From positions 1 through 10,397 of the forward strand of contig MFCJ01000047.1 of the NCBI GenBank assembly GCA_001775255.1: a stretch of DNA of 10,397 nt, in the 5' to 3' direction. Position numbers and translations under genes: made by a program. Positions 1-7,000 of this stretch are shown in pieces; positions within the stretch are counted from its first letter, which is position 1, and the number at the start of each line of letters is the position of its first letter. The notes under the pieces are model-generated. The model was not told the DNA's origin, made no database searches, and worked only from the letters and a program-made list of their open reading frames with translations. Source of the DNA: Candidatus Dadabacteria bacterium RIFCSPHIGHO2_12_FULL_53_21 (lineage in GTDB: Bacteria; Desulfobacterota_D; UBA1144; Nemesobacterales; UBA2774).

Positions 1-171
1 GCTCTTGGTCTCCCTTATCTTCTGCTGGTCGGACGTGTAGCGGAAGATTATGAGCATTATTATTCCGATCAGGAGCGAAAAGAGGGCGAGCGACCAAATG
101 GGGTCCATGGTCTTGAAGGGTGAGATAACGAGGTTAAAGAAACCGCTTATCGCTGAATTGAAATTCTGCAT
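1..171 (-). CDS. Small membrane protein, N-terminal part (C-terminus outside window)
   Basis: An ATG at 171-169 opens a frame that stays open for 57 codons to the window edge, so only the N-terminus is visible. The protein starts MQNFNSAISGFFNLV, has one strong hydrophobic segment at about residues 25-44 (IWSLALFSLLIGIIMLIIF), and then a hydrophilic stretch RYTSDQQKIRETKS that looks like the start of a cytoplasmic helix or coiled coil. An AGGT is placed about 6 bases before the ATG and is a fair ribosome site. It follows the ribbon-helix-helix gene by 85 bases on the same strand and is probably the last visible gene of the run. The pattern of one TM followed by a charged 'DQQKI' helix is faintly like DUF106/Oxa1-type membrane proteins, but 57 residues are too few to assign a family. 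Coding status is fairly sure; function is unknown. Confidence 0.7.
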   Translation of the reverse strand, partial: MQNFNSAISGFFNLVISPFKTMDPIWSLALFSLLIGIIMLIIFRYTSDQQKIRETKS

Positions 172-256
172 TTCGTACCTGATCGGCAGTCAGTGAATTC
201 TGCGCATATTCCGGCGGATGCGATTTCACCGAATGTCCCTGAAGCAAATTGCGTGC

Positions 257-457
257 CTATTCGATATACCCGAGGCCCTTTAGCCTCTTGGTTACCTTTT
301 CTTCGTCTTCGGGGGATTGCTTCTGCCCCTTTTTTATTTCCCTTTCGAGCGTGTACGCGATAAATTCCTCAACCGAGGTGTAACCCGTTTCCTCAGCGTA
401 TTGCTTGCATCTCTCGAGCAGGTCCTTATCCAGTTTTATCTTCGAGCCGCCGAACAT
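257..457 (-). CDS. Ribbon-helix-helix-like small protein with sulfatase-type C-terminal tail
   Basis: A 66-residue protein. Residues 5-9 (SKIKL) fit a short beta strand, residues 11-24 (KDLLERCKQYAEET) a first helix, then GYTS as a turn and VEEFIAYTLEREIKK as a second helix. This is the strand-helix-helix layout of MetJ/Arc/CopG DNA-binding proteins, normally a dimer that inserts the paired strands into the major groove. After an acidic linker (residues 47-53) it ends in VTKRLKGLGYIE, which closely matches the C-terminus of the sulfatase-like protein at 4842-6902. The start is well supported by an AGGAGG seven bases upstream. It follows the lipoprotein phosphodiesterase by only 24 bases, so it is almost certainly co-transcribed. 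There is no neighbouring toxin-like gene, so an antitoxin role is unlikely. It could be an operon regulator or a protein-protein adaptor. The fold is inferred from pattern, not from a search. Confidence 0.85.
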   Translation of the reverse strand: MFGGSKIKLDKDLLERCKQYAEETGYTSVEEFIAYTLEREIKKGQKQSPEDEEKVTKRLKGLGYIE

Positions 458-464
458 TAATGTT

Positions 465-470
465 CCTCCT
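465..470 (-). promoter_or_regulatory. Strong Shine-Dalgarno (AGGAGG) of the small RHH-like gene
   Basis: The minus strand reads AGGAGG followed by seven bases and then the ATG at 457-455. It is the clearest ribosome site in the window; the larger genes at 2488 and 4754 have no good match. This suggests the small protein is made at a higher rate than the enzymes upstream of it on the same transcript. Confidence 0.8.
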
Positions 471-481
471 TGATATCGACG

Positions 482-2488
482 CTAATTTTTTCCGGGATTC
501 TCGTCCTTAAAAATGCTCTCCCCGATCATCCCTTCCTGCTTCGGGATTCCGAATTCCTCGAGGACCGTCGGCGCCAGGTCCGAGAGCGCCGGGTTCTCCG
601 ACTTTATCTCCTTATTCGAGAGCAGGATTCCCGGCACGAGAGCTGCTTCCATAAGGTGGTCCCCGCTCCATTTCTGCCTGTTGTCTCTCAAGACCCCCTC
701 GGGAAAACTGCCGAGCACGGTTTCCCAGGAAGCACGGTATCCCTTATTGTAACCCACTATCAGATCGGGTGCATCCTTCAGGTAAGGGCCGCTGTAGATC
801 TCCTCCGCTTTATATACCCTGGATATCACCTGTTCGCCGTTCTTAGGGTCCCGTATGGATAGGAGCTTGTCGGAAATCTCGTCGAGCAGCTCTTCCCTGT
901 CCCCGGCCCCCACGATCCCTTTGAATTCCCTTCCCTTCAGATTCAGATATAGGCCGTTGAATCCGACCCCGTAAGCGCGGGTCCTGTCCCAGTCGACGTT
1001 CTGGAAGAACTCGCCTTCCGAGTCGTCGGTCAGGTACGCGTATCCGTTGTCCTTGAGCCAGGTGTTTAGATTAAAAGCCCTGTAAAACGGGGCGAAACCG
1101 TGGTCGGAAAGGACGATAACGGTGGTACTGCCGTCGATGCTGTCCAGCACGCGTCCGAGCACACCGTCCATTTCGATATAAGCATTTTCGATCACGAGCT
1201 TGAGCTTGCTCCCCGAATCGTAGGCCGGGTGTTTCGGGTCCATCGTGCGCCAGAACATATGGGAGAGCTGGTCGACCCTGCCTATATAGAAGAAGAGCAG
1301 GCCGGACCTGAACCTCCCGAGCTCGTAACCCAGCATGTCCTGTTCTTCTCCGAATACTATATTCGTCTGGTCGAGGAACTCGCCGTCTTCGAGCACGAGT
1401 TCCGACAATGCTTTCGAATCCTCAGGTATTCCCTGCGTATAGAATAGACCCACGCTCTCCGCTATCTTGCCCGAGTAGTCCTTTGGCGTGGAGATCGGAA
1501 GGGCCGGATCGGAGGGGTCTATATTTACGGGCGTGACGTACAGCTTGAAATTCGGCCTCACCTCTTTGAGGTAAAAACGCACGATACCGCCCGCCTTCTC
1601 CATGTAGGGGAGCAGTTCGTAATTTATCCTGATCCAGTCGCTCCATTCGCCTTCCTTGAGTATGAGTTCTTTGTCCTGTACGGAAACCTTCGCGACGGGA
1701 TTTTCGGGGTCTATAAAAACGGTGAAATCGACCCTGCTCTCGGGCGTGTCTTTTCTGAACGTGTTTATCGGCCCGGGGAGTCTGCCGCGGACTCTGTTCT
1801 TGAAAACGTCCACAGGAAAAACCTCGCCGCCCGACAAATTCTCGAACTTGCCCGTGTCCTCGTCCGTATAGTAGGAATACGTCCCGTATGTCCCCTGCAT
1901 GTCGGGCGTTCCCATTCCCGAAATTTGATTGGCCTTGTCGTCCGTGGTCGGAAAGTTCGCGGGCACCCTGAATATGGTGGTCTCAATCCCGTTCTCCGTC
2001 AGGTATTCCCAGAACGCTTTACCCTTGCGGAGTAAAGAAACCTTGCCCGAGGATAGCGGCAACACCCATTTGCCGATTTTGACGGTCTTCGCGGCCGATT
2101 CGGTTCTGGAAGTAGACAGATATGGGAAGATACTTTCCGGGTCTCTGTGGATGAAATCGAATATGCCGTGCCCGCCCGGGTTCATGCCTGTAATGAAGTT
2201 TGACCATGCGACGGGGCTTTGAGGGGGTATGCTCGTCGCGAGCGGCTTGAAGCCGCCGGACTCGCTGAGCTTCTTGAAATTGGGGAGTTTCCCCTCTGCC
2301 ATGAGGTTCTTCAGGATATTCGGGTCCATACCGTCGAACCCGATGATAATCATCTTCTTGTCCGTCCCGCCGGCCCCGGCATGAGACGGCGCCCCGTTTT
2401 CTCCGCACCCCGCTAATATAAGCATGACGGGGATAAATACTGAAAATAGTATTGCGATTCTTAGGCCGAATTTAGAACTCTGCATCAT
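482..2488 (-). CDS. Lipoprotein type I phosphodiesterase-like AlkP-superfamily hydrolase
   Basis: A 668-residue protein of the type I phosphodiesterase/nucleotide pyrophosphatase branch of the alkaline phosphatase superfamily (COG3379-like). An N-terminal signal (residues 7-27) ends in the lipobox LAGC with lipid-anchor Cys28, so the mature enzyme should be tethered in the periplasm. Visible catalytic features are metal Asp52 in IIIGFDGMDP; candidate nucleophile Ser91 in PPQSPVAW, followed by FITGMNPGGHGIFDF; Asp406/His410 in RVDQLSH; Asp462-His463 in VLSDHGF; and His611 in WSGDHL. A beta-rich insert of roughly 130 residues (about 205-335) separates the two halves and ends in LYVTPVNIDPSDPALPIS. 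Cys28 is the only cysteine. It is a paralogue of the protein at 2577-4754, 88 bases upstream. No strong ribosome site is seen, and the second Met could also be the start. The substrate is unknown; phospholipid head groups, nucleotides or glycan phosphodiesters are possible. Confidence 0.93.
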   Translation of the reverse strand: MMQSSKFGLRIAILFSVFIPVMLILAGCGENGAPSHAGAGGTDKKMIIIGFDGMDPNILKNLMAEGKLPNFKKLSESGGFKPLATSIPPQSPVAWSNFITGMNPGGHGIFDFIHRDPESIFPYLSTSRTESAAKTVKIGKWVLPLSSGKVSLLRKGKAFWEYLTENGIETTIFRVPANFPTTDDKANQISGMGTPDMQGTYGTYSYYTDEDTGKFENLSGGEVFPVDVFKNRVRGRLPGPINTFRKDTPESRVDFTVFIDPENPVAKVSVQDKELILKEGEWSDWIRINYELLPYMEKAGGIVRFYLKEVRPNFKLYVTPVNIDPSDPALPISTPKDYSGKIAESVGLFYTQGIPEDSKALSELVLEDGEFLDQTNIVFGEEQDMLGYELGRFRSGLLFFYIGRVDQLSHMFWRTMDPKHPAYDSGSKLKLVIENAYIEMDGVLGRVLDSIDGSTTVIVLSDHGFAPFYRAFNLNTWLKDNGYAYLTDDSEGEFFQNVDWDRTRAYGVGFNGLYLNLKGREFKGIVGAGDREELLDEISDKLLSIRDPKNGEQVISRVYKAEEIYSGPYLKDAPDLIVGYNKGYRASWETVLGSFPEGVLRDNRQKWSGDHLMEAALVPGILLSNKEIKSENPALSDLAPTVLEEFGIPKQEGMIGESIFKDENPGKN

Positions 2489-2527
2489 GTTTTACTGTCG
2501 TATCAATCTGTGTTTTATTGCTCTCAC

Positions 2528-2567
2528 TTTTTTTCTGAGTAAAAAAATCAGCGTGAAATCTTTTTTT
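2528..2567 (-). promoter_or_regulatory. Alternating A7/T7/A7 tracts in the leader of the lipoprotein gene
   Basis: In the 88-base gap between the two paralogous hydrolase genes, the minus strand carries A7 (2567-2561), 13 bases, T7 (2547-2541), 6 bases, then A7 (2534-2528). The central T7 can pair with either A7 but not both, so two exclusive A/U hairpins are possible. CAC/GTG triplets flank the downstream pairing. Each stem is A/U only and therefore weak, so this may simply be AT-rich spacer. There is no GC-rich stem in front of the T7, so it is not a standard intrinsic terminator. Confidence 0.3.
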
Positions 2568-2576
2568 GCCGGGATA

Positions 2577-4754
2577 TTATACCGCTCTCGCTCTCTTCTT
2601 CTCCTCATCCCCGAATTCGCCCCCGGCTTCCTTAACAACTCCGGGTATATCTTCGAAGAGAGGCTTTCCTTTCATATAGCCGGGAATACCCACGCCGAAT
2701 AACTTCATCACTGTCGGGGCCATATCGGTCAGGCGGGGGTTCTCCTTCACGATCCTGCGGTTTGAGAAAATGACGCCCGGAACTATTTTAGGGTCGACGC
2801 AGTGGTCGCCGCTCCAGTGTTTCGTGTTATCCTCGAACACGTGTTCGGTAACGCGTCCCACGGCACACGTCCAGGAGCTTCTATACCCCGCATTATAGCC
2901 CACGAGCAGGTCCGGGGCGTCGTGCTTGTAGGGCCCGGTTGAAGCCGCGTCGGTGTCTATGACCTCCCGGATCGATACGGCTCCCGTCTGCTCGTCCGTG
3001 AGCCCGGTGAGCTTTCTTATGAGCTCGGATTTCAGGAGCGAAACCCCTTCCCCTTCCTCGACGATGCCCTTCATTTCCCTTCCCTTTCTGTTGATGAATA
3101 TGCCCGCGAGACCGAGCGAAAATGCCTGCGTCCCGTCCCAATCCACGTTCTGAAACCAGTCGCCGCTCGTGCTTCCGCCGTCCTTGAGTTTGAGGTACCC
3201 GTTCTGAAAGAGCCAGCTGTTCAAATTGACTCCCCGTTTGAACTGGGTGAATCCGTGGTCGGATATAACCATCAGCACGGTCTTGTCGTCAGTGTATTCG
3301 AGGGCTTTCCCGATAAGTCCGTCCATTCTGACGTAGAGATCCTCTATAACGTTTTTGTATTTTTCCGTTTCCTTTCCCTTGTTCGCCGGGTGCCCGTCGT
3401 CTAGGCAGCGGAAGAACATGTGCTGGACCCTGTCGGTCGTATCGAAGACGCACGTACAGAGCCCTCTCGGTGTTTTTTCGAGGGCGTTAAAAAACATTTT
3501 TTCCCTCTCCTCGTAAAGCAGGTAGGCCTGCTCCAAAAAGGCGTCTTCGTCTATTACACCTTCGTTGAGCGCCCAGGTGTCTTCCGCGAGCCCGAGTGTG
3601 CCGAATGAGCCCTGGAGCTTGGCCAGGTATATGGAGTATACGAACGGGTGGGATATCGGGAGAGCCGGGCTTTCAGGGTCGATGTTGATCGGGGTTACGT
3701 ACATATCGAACCCATCATCGAGGGTGTTTATATAGAAGCGGCATATGCCGTGGACTTTAATACCCAAACCCGCCGGGAAGGCGAGCCTTATCCAGGGCGA
3801 ATACTTCCTCGGGGCAAGCTCGAAGCGCTGGCCCGATATATCGATGACCGCTTTCCCCGCGCCTTTGTCGATCTTTATCCTGAGCGGTATGGTTATTTCC
3901 TTTCCGTTTCTGACCAGGCTGTTATCCGGGCCGTACAAGAGGGTGCTTATGACTCCGTTTTGTATCTCCACGAACCTGCTTACCCCCCCCGTCTCCACTT
4001 CGTTCTTGGTTGCGTCGGTCGTATAGTGGGCGAACGTCCCCTGTGACCCCTTGAGATCGGGGACGCACATCCCCGAGAGCAAAACACCGTTGAATTTTTC
4101 AGGCGGGAAGGTAATCGGGACGCGCAGAACCGAGCTCCATATCCCGTGCTCGCCGAGTATCTTCCAGAAAGGACGGCCCTTCCTAAGGAGCTTCATCCTG
4201 GGTTTGCTGAGCGGGATCATATATTTCCCGATCGGGAGCACCTTGGAGGCTTGCCCTATTTCGGCCGAGGTGAGCATAGGCTGATACGTGCAGGGGTCTC
4301 TCGTAATAAAATCGAATATGTTGTGGTGGGAAGGGTCGACCCCGGTCATGAAAGACGACCAGGCGACCGGAGATATGGACGGATAACTGGTGGCGAGAGA
4401 GGTGAAAGTCCCCTGTTCCCTCAACCTCGTAAAGTTAGGCAGCTTGCCCTTCTGCATGAATTCTTCCGCCAGCTTCGGGTCCATTCCGTCGAGCCCGATT
4501 ATTATCACGCGGGATACGCTGCTTTTCGTCCTCGTACCGCTGCGCCAGAGGGCCCTCAGCGCATAACGGAAAGGCCAGGAAAGCAGGTAGAAGACCGCGA
4601 GGGCGAACGTTACTATCATTATGAGAAAAGACGAGAGGAATGCGAAGCCCGCGCCGGGCCCTATATACGCGTAGGCGCTGTCCGTTGAAGCGGCGTAGAG
4701 GGCGAAAAAAATAACGAATATCGCGGGGAGGTATTTCAGATTATTCTTCGGCAT
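2577..4754 (-). CDS. Membrane-anchored type I phosphodiesterase-like AlkP-superfamily hydrolase
   Basis: A 725-residue paralogue of the lipoprotein hydrolase at 482-2488. It opens with a hydrophobic segment (residues 9-24) ending in SAYAYIGPGAG, then a second one (36-60), followed by a strongly basic stretch (R63, R67, R71, R75, K77). The catalytic core shows Asp89 in IIIGLDGMDP, candidate nucleophile Ser128 in PSISPVAW, Asp441/His445 in DRVQH, Asp499-His500 in VISDHGF and His651 in WSGDHC. The same beta-rich insert is present (about 245-365), ending in MYVTPINIDPESPALPIS. The basic stretch after helix 2 and eight cysteines in the core suggest that the catalytic domain is cytoplasmic, unlike its paralogue. 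The acidic/basic C-terminal tail (EEKKRARAV) is not shared. No good Shine-Dalgarno precedes the ATG. A run of eight G occurs in the coding strand at 3983-3990. The enzyme family is secure; topology is inferred and the substrate unknown. Confidence 0.93.
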   Translation of the reverse strand: MPKNNLKYLPAIFVIFFALYAASTDSAYAYIGPGAGFAFLSSFLIMIVTFALAVFYLLSWPFRYALRALWRSGTRTKSSVSRVIIIGLDGMDPKLAEEFMQKGKLPNFTRLREQGTFTSLATSYPSISPVAWSSFMTGVDPSHHNIFDFITRDPCTYQPMLTSAEIGQASKVLPIGKYMIPLSKPRMKLLRKGRPFWKILGEHGIWSSVLRVPITFPPEKFNGVLLSGMCVPDLKGSQGTFAHYTTDATKNEVETGGVSRFVEIQNGVISTLLYGPDNSLVRNGKEITIPLRIKIDKGAGKAVIDISGQRFELAPRKYSPWIRLAFPAGLGIKVHGICRFYINTLDDGFDMYVTPINIDPESPALPISHPFVYSIYLAKLQGSFGTLGLAEDTWALNEGVIDEDAFLEQAYLLYEEREKMFFNALEKTPRGLCTCVFDTTDRVQHMFFRCLDDGHPANKGKETEKYKNVIEDLYVRMDGLIGKALEYTDDKTVLMVISDHGFTQFKRGVNLNSWLFQNGYLKLKDGGSTSGDWFQNVDWDGTQAFSLGLAGIFINRKGREMKGIVEEGEGVSLLKSELIRKLTGLTDEQTGAVSIREVIDTDAASTGPYKHDAPDLLVGYNAGYRSSWTCAVGRVTEHVFEDNTKHWSGDHCVDPKIVPGVIFSNRRIVKENPRLTDMAPTVMKLFGVGIPGYMKGKPLFEDIPGVVKEAGGEFGDEEKKRARAV

Positions 4755-4841
4755 TAAGTTCGGTATTCTAATGGACTTTTTTGTGATGTCATTTCCTCAT
4801 CATACTATGGCTGGTTTTTAAGGGGACCCCGCCCAAAAGGA

Positions 4842-6902
4842 CTACTGGATGTAATTGAGCGCCTTGAGCTTCTCTATCATTTCTTTGTCCAGGGCTGCCT
4901 TCTCGGTGTTTGAAACGCCGAGCTCTTTGGTCAGCATCTCCGATTCCCGATTGTGGTTATTCATTATGTTTTTTGCCTGGTCGGATTTCAATCTATTCCG
5001 GGATAGCTCGAGCGGGTTCTGCTCACCCGGGTCGGTTTTCAGGTCGTAGAGCTCTCCGTGTCCGGTTACGAGGCTCTCTATGTATTTGCTGCCATGAAAT
5101 ATTACCCCTTCCCTGTTTTCGTAGTAGAGAAGCCCCGTGCTTACTAAAGGCTCCCCGGAATAAGAAGCGGGGCTTTCGGCTAATAGCGGGGCCAGCGATT
5201 CGGCGGTTGCGGCTTCGCTTTCGTTGGGGATCCGTATTAACTGGAGCACAGTCGGCATTAGGCTCTGGGTCGTAACCTCTTCTTCCACGACCTGTGCCGA
5301 ATGCTTGCCGGGCAGTTTGACTATGAGCGGGACGTGAATCAGCTCGTTATATAGAGTATGGCCGTGCTCGAACCCGTCGTGTTCCCAGAACTCTTCGCCG
5401 TGGTCGCTGGTAAGTATTATCAGCGAGCTCTTATAGAGGCTTTCTTCTTTGAACGCTTCCAGTAACCTCCCCAGGCTCGCGTCGACGTACCGGACCTCGG
5501 CGTCATAAAGCTCCTTTATCCATTTCCTTTGTGAGGCATTGGGGGCGAAATGTCCGTCCCTGATTGCCGCCGCGCTGACAAGCTCATAACCGATGGAATC
5601 GTCGGGAACCGCTTCTTTGGAGATGTACTCCCTCGGCGGCGTGTATGGTAAATGGGGGTCATAGTAATGCACCCAGAGAAAGAAATCGGAGTCACGGTTC
5701 CTCCCGATCCAGTCAATAGCCAGGTCGGTTAGCTGATCGGTTGATGCGTATGGATTCATCGTGCTCGGGAAGCTTTTTTTTATCAATGTCGCTCCGAATG
5801 AGTCGACTATCATTTGCCGTCTCGGGAAAAAATTGTATTCCAGGAAACCCTGGTCCATATTGAATTCGGGATGGAGATAAAAGTTGTCGCCGATAGCTGC
5901 GGTGTAATATCCCGAGTCGCGGAGGTATTCCGCAATCGTTTTGAATTTCTCGGGGAGCTTCGAATCGAACGCGAATGTTCTATGGACCGTCGGCGAGACC
6001 CCGGTCATCATGGATGAAAAAGCCGGCAGGGTCCAGGGTGCGGCAGAGTATGCGTTTTTGAACAGAGTCCCGTCTTTTGCCAGAGAGTCTATATTAGGGG
6101 TCGATATCGCGGTGCTGCCGTACGAGGACAGCGCGTCTGCCCTGAGTGTGTCTATCGTAATCAATATCACGTGTTTGACCTTGTGATCGGAAGCGGGCTT
6201 AAAGCCGCTCGCGGAAGGCTCGTAGGTTTTTTTCGTCATCACAAATACGGCAGGGCCGACGGCGATGGCCAAAAACATTAAAACCGAGAGCGGGATCGTC
6301 GTATCGAACCTGGTTTTTACTAACAGAAAAAATAATCCGAGTGTCAGTAGGACTATCGAGAAAAATCCCAGGGACAAATCATAGGCCGTAATCTCGCTGT
6401 GTTTATTAAGCCAGACCATTATCATGATAACGGTCAGAATCAGCGGAATCAGGATGCTCAGCATGGAGCCTGCGAGTCCGCCTGATTGAGACCGGTTTAT
6501 TCTTTTGGAGATATTGTAGGATATAACGAGCGCGAAAATCGAAATAACAAGAAATACGAGTAGTTTCGTCCTGAACATCGCCCAGTCAGCGTCGAAATCG
6601 TGATAGTTGACGGAGATCAGCAATTCCGTGACCCCGATACCTACCCCGAGCGATATAACGGCCGGTATCCTGTCCAGGTTGAATCTCTTCACGAGCCTCG
6701 CCCCCGGGAGATACCACAAGCCGAGGAGCAGAAGGAATGAAAACCCCGCGGTTACAGCTATAGGCAGCAGTATCGACCTGAACATCACGAATTTGGTTTC
6801 TGTTATGATTATCCCGATCGATGCGTCGAGTATCGCAATCGAGAGCGAGACGGCCAGTGCCGATATTATTATCTGTTTTACCGAGTCGCCTGTTTGTCGC
6901 AT
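4842..6902 (-). CDS. Seven-TM sulfatase-fold hydrolase/transferase with Thr nucleophile
   Basis: A 686-residue protein with about seven membrane helices (near 11-33, 43-65, 79-98, 113-131, 147-165, 176-195, 203-222) and a sulfatase-fold domain from about 243 to 625. Cytoplasmic loops are basic (66-78, 132-139, 196-199), which places the C-terminal domain in the periplasm. Core motifs are HVILITIDTLRAD (Asp251), PWTLPAFSSMMTG with Thr291, HYYDPHLPY (412-420), TSDHGEEFWEH (Asp500, His501) and HGHTLYNE (513-520). The CxPxR/SxPxR signature needed for formylglycine is missing; Thr291 sits at the nucleophile position, as in LtaS- and EptA-type phospho-transferases, so a classical sulfatase reaction is unlikely. 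The protein has no cysteine. It ends in a charged helix and KLKALNYIQ. An in-frame TAA 9 bases upstream limits the start to this ATG. It lies 98 bases after the soluble hydrolase gene and 87 bases before the membrane-anchored one. Confidence 0.92.
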   Translation of the reverse strand: MRQTGDSVKQIIISALAVSLSIAILDASIGIIITETKFVMFRSILLPIAVTAGFSFLLLLGLWYLPGARLVKRFNLDRIPAVISLGVGIGVTELLISVNYHDFDADWAMFRTKLLVFLVISIFALVISYNISKRINRSQSGGLAGSMLSILIPLILTVIMIMVWLNKHSEITAYDLSLGFFSIVLLTLGLFFLLVKTRFDTTIPLSVLMFLAIAVGPAVFVMTKKTYEPSASGFKPASDHKVKHVILITIDTLRADALSSYGSTAISTPNIDSLAKDGTLFKNAYSAAPWTLPAFSSMMTGVSPTVHRTFAFDSKLPEKFKTIAEYLRDSGYYTAAIGDNFYLHPEFNMDQGFLEYNFFPRRQMIVDSFGATLIKKSFPSTMNPYASTDQLTDLAIDWIGRNRDSDFFLWVHYYDPHLPYTPPREYISKEAVPDDSIGYELVSAAAIRDGHFAPNASQRKWIKELYDAEVRYVDASLGRLLEAFKEESLYKSSLIILTSDHGEEFWEHDGFEHGHTLYNELIHVPLIVKLPGKHSAQVVEEEVTTQSLMPTVLQLIRIPNESEAATAESLAPLLAESPASYSGEPLVSTGLLYYENREGVIFHGSKYIESLVTGHGELYDLKTDPGEQNPLELSRNRLKSDQAKNIMNNHNRESEMLTKELGVSNTEKAALDKEMIEKLKALNYIQ

Positions 6903-6910
6903 TTTGCTAT

Positions 6911-6940
6911 ATTATTCCCTTTCCGCCCTGCCGCAGTCAA
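6911..6940 (-). promoter_or_regulatory. Candidate sigma-70-type promoter giving a near-leaderless transcript
   Basis: On the minus strand TTGACT (6940-6935), an 18-base spacer and AATAAT (6916-6911) resemble a housekeeping promoter, each box one base from consensus. Transcription would start about 7 bases further on, at or within a few bases of the ATG at 6902, so the mRNA for the seven-TM enzyme would have almost no leader. The gene's only Shine-Dalgarno-like sequence (AAGGGA) is about 13 bases from the ATG, poorly placed, which fits leaderless use. Hexamer matches in short AT-rich spacers are common by chance. Confidence 0.35.
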
Positions 6941-7000
6941 TTCCGGACGAACTTTAACTTTTCGCAGGCGGATTACTAACGTTTGAGTTTTCATTTTTAC

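Noticed and set aside
257..457. Antitoxin of a toxin-antitoxin pair
   Set aside because: The RHH-like fold would fit, but neither neighbour is a small toxin; the genes on both sides are a 668-residue hydrolase and a membrane protein.
2019..2408. Open frame of 129 codons on the minus strand, out of frame with the lipoprotein
   Set aside because: Arg-rich alternative frame inside a well-supported gene with all catalytic motifs in its own frame.
2576..2581. TATAAT box at the 3' end of the two-TM hydrolase gene
   Set aside because: A perfect -10 on the minus strand, but the -35 region reads GGAGAA and there is no extended -10 TG, so it is not reported as a promoter.
4146..4688. Open frame of 180 codons on the plus strand
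   Set aside because: Antisense to the two-TM hydrolase N-terminal half; Arg/Glu-rich shadow without a recognisable fold.
4817..4840. Possible terminator after the seven-TM enzyme (GGGGTCCCC with T and A runs)
   Set aside because: The GC palindrome has a one-base centre and cannot form a hairpin, and the A/T flanks pair only with a gap; no U-tract follows on the minus strand.
4842..6902. Classical arylsulfatase
   Set aside because: The formylglycine signature is absent; Thr291 replaces Cys/Ser and the following residues are LPA rather than xPSR.
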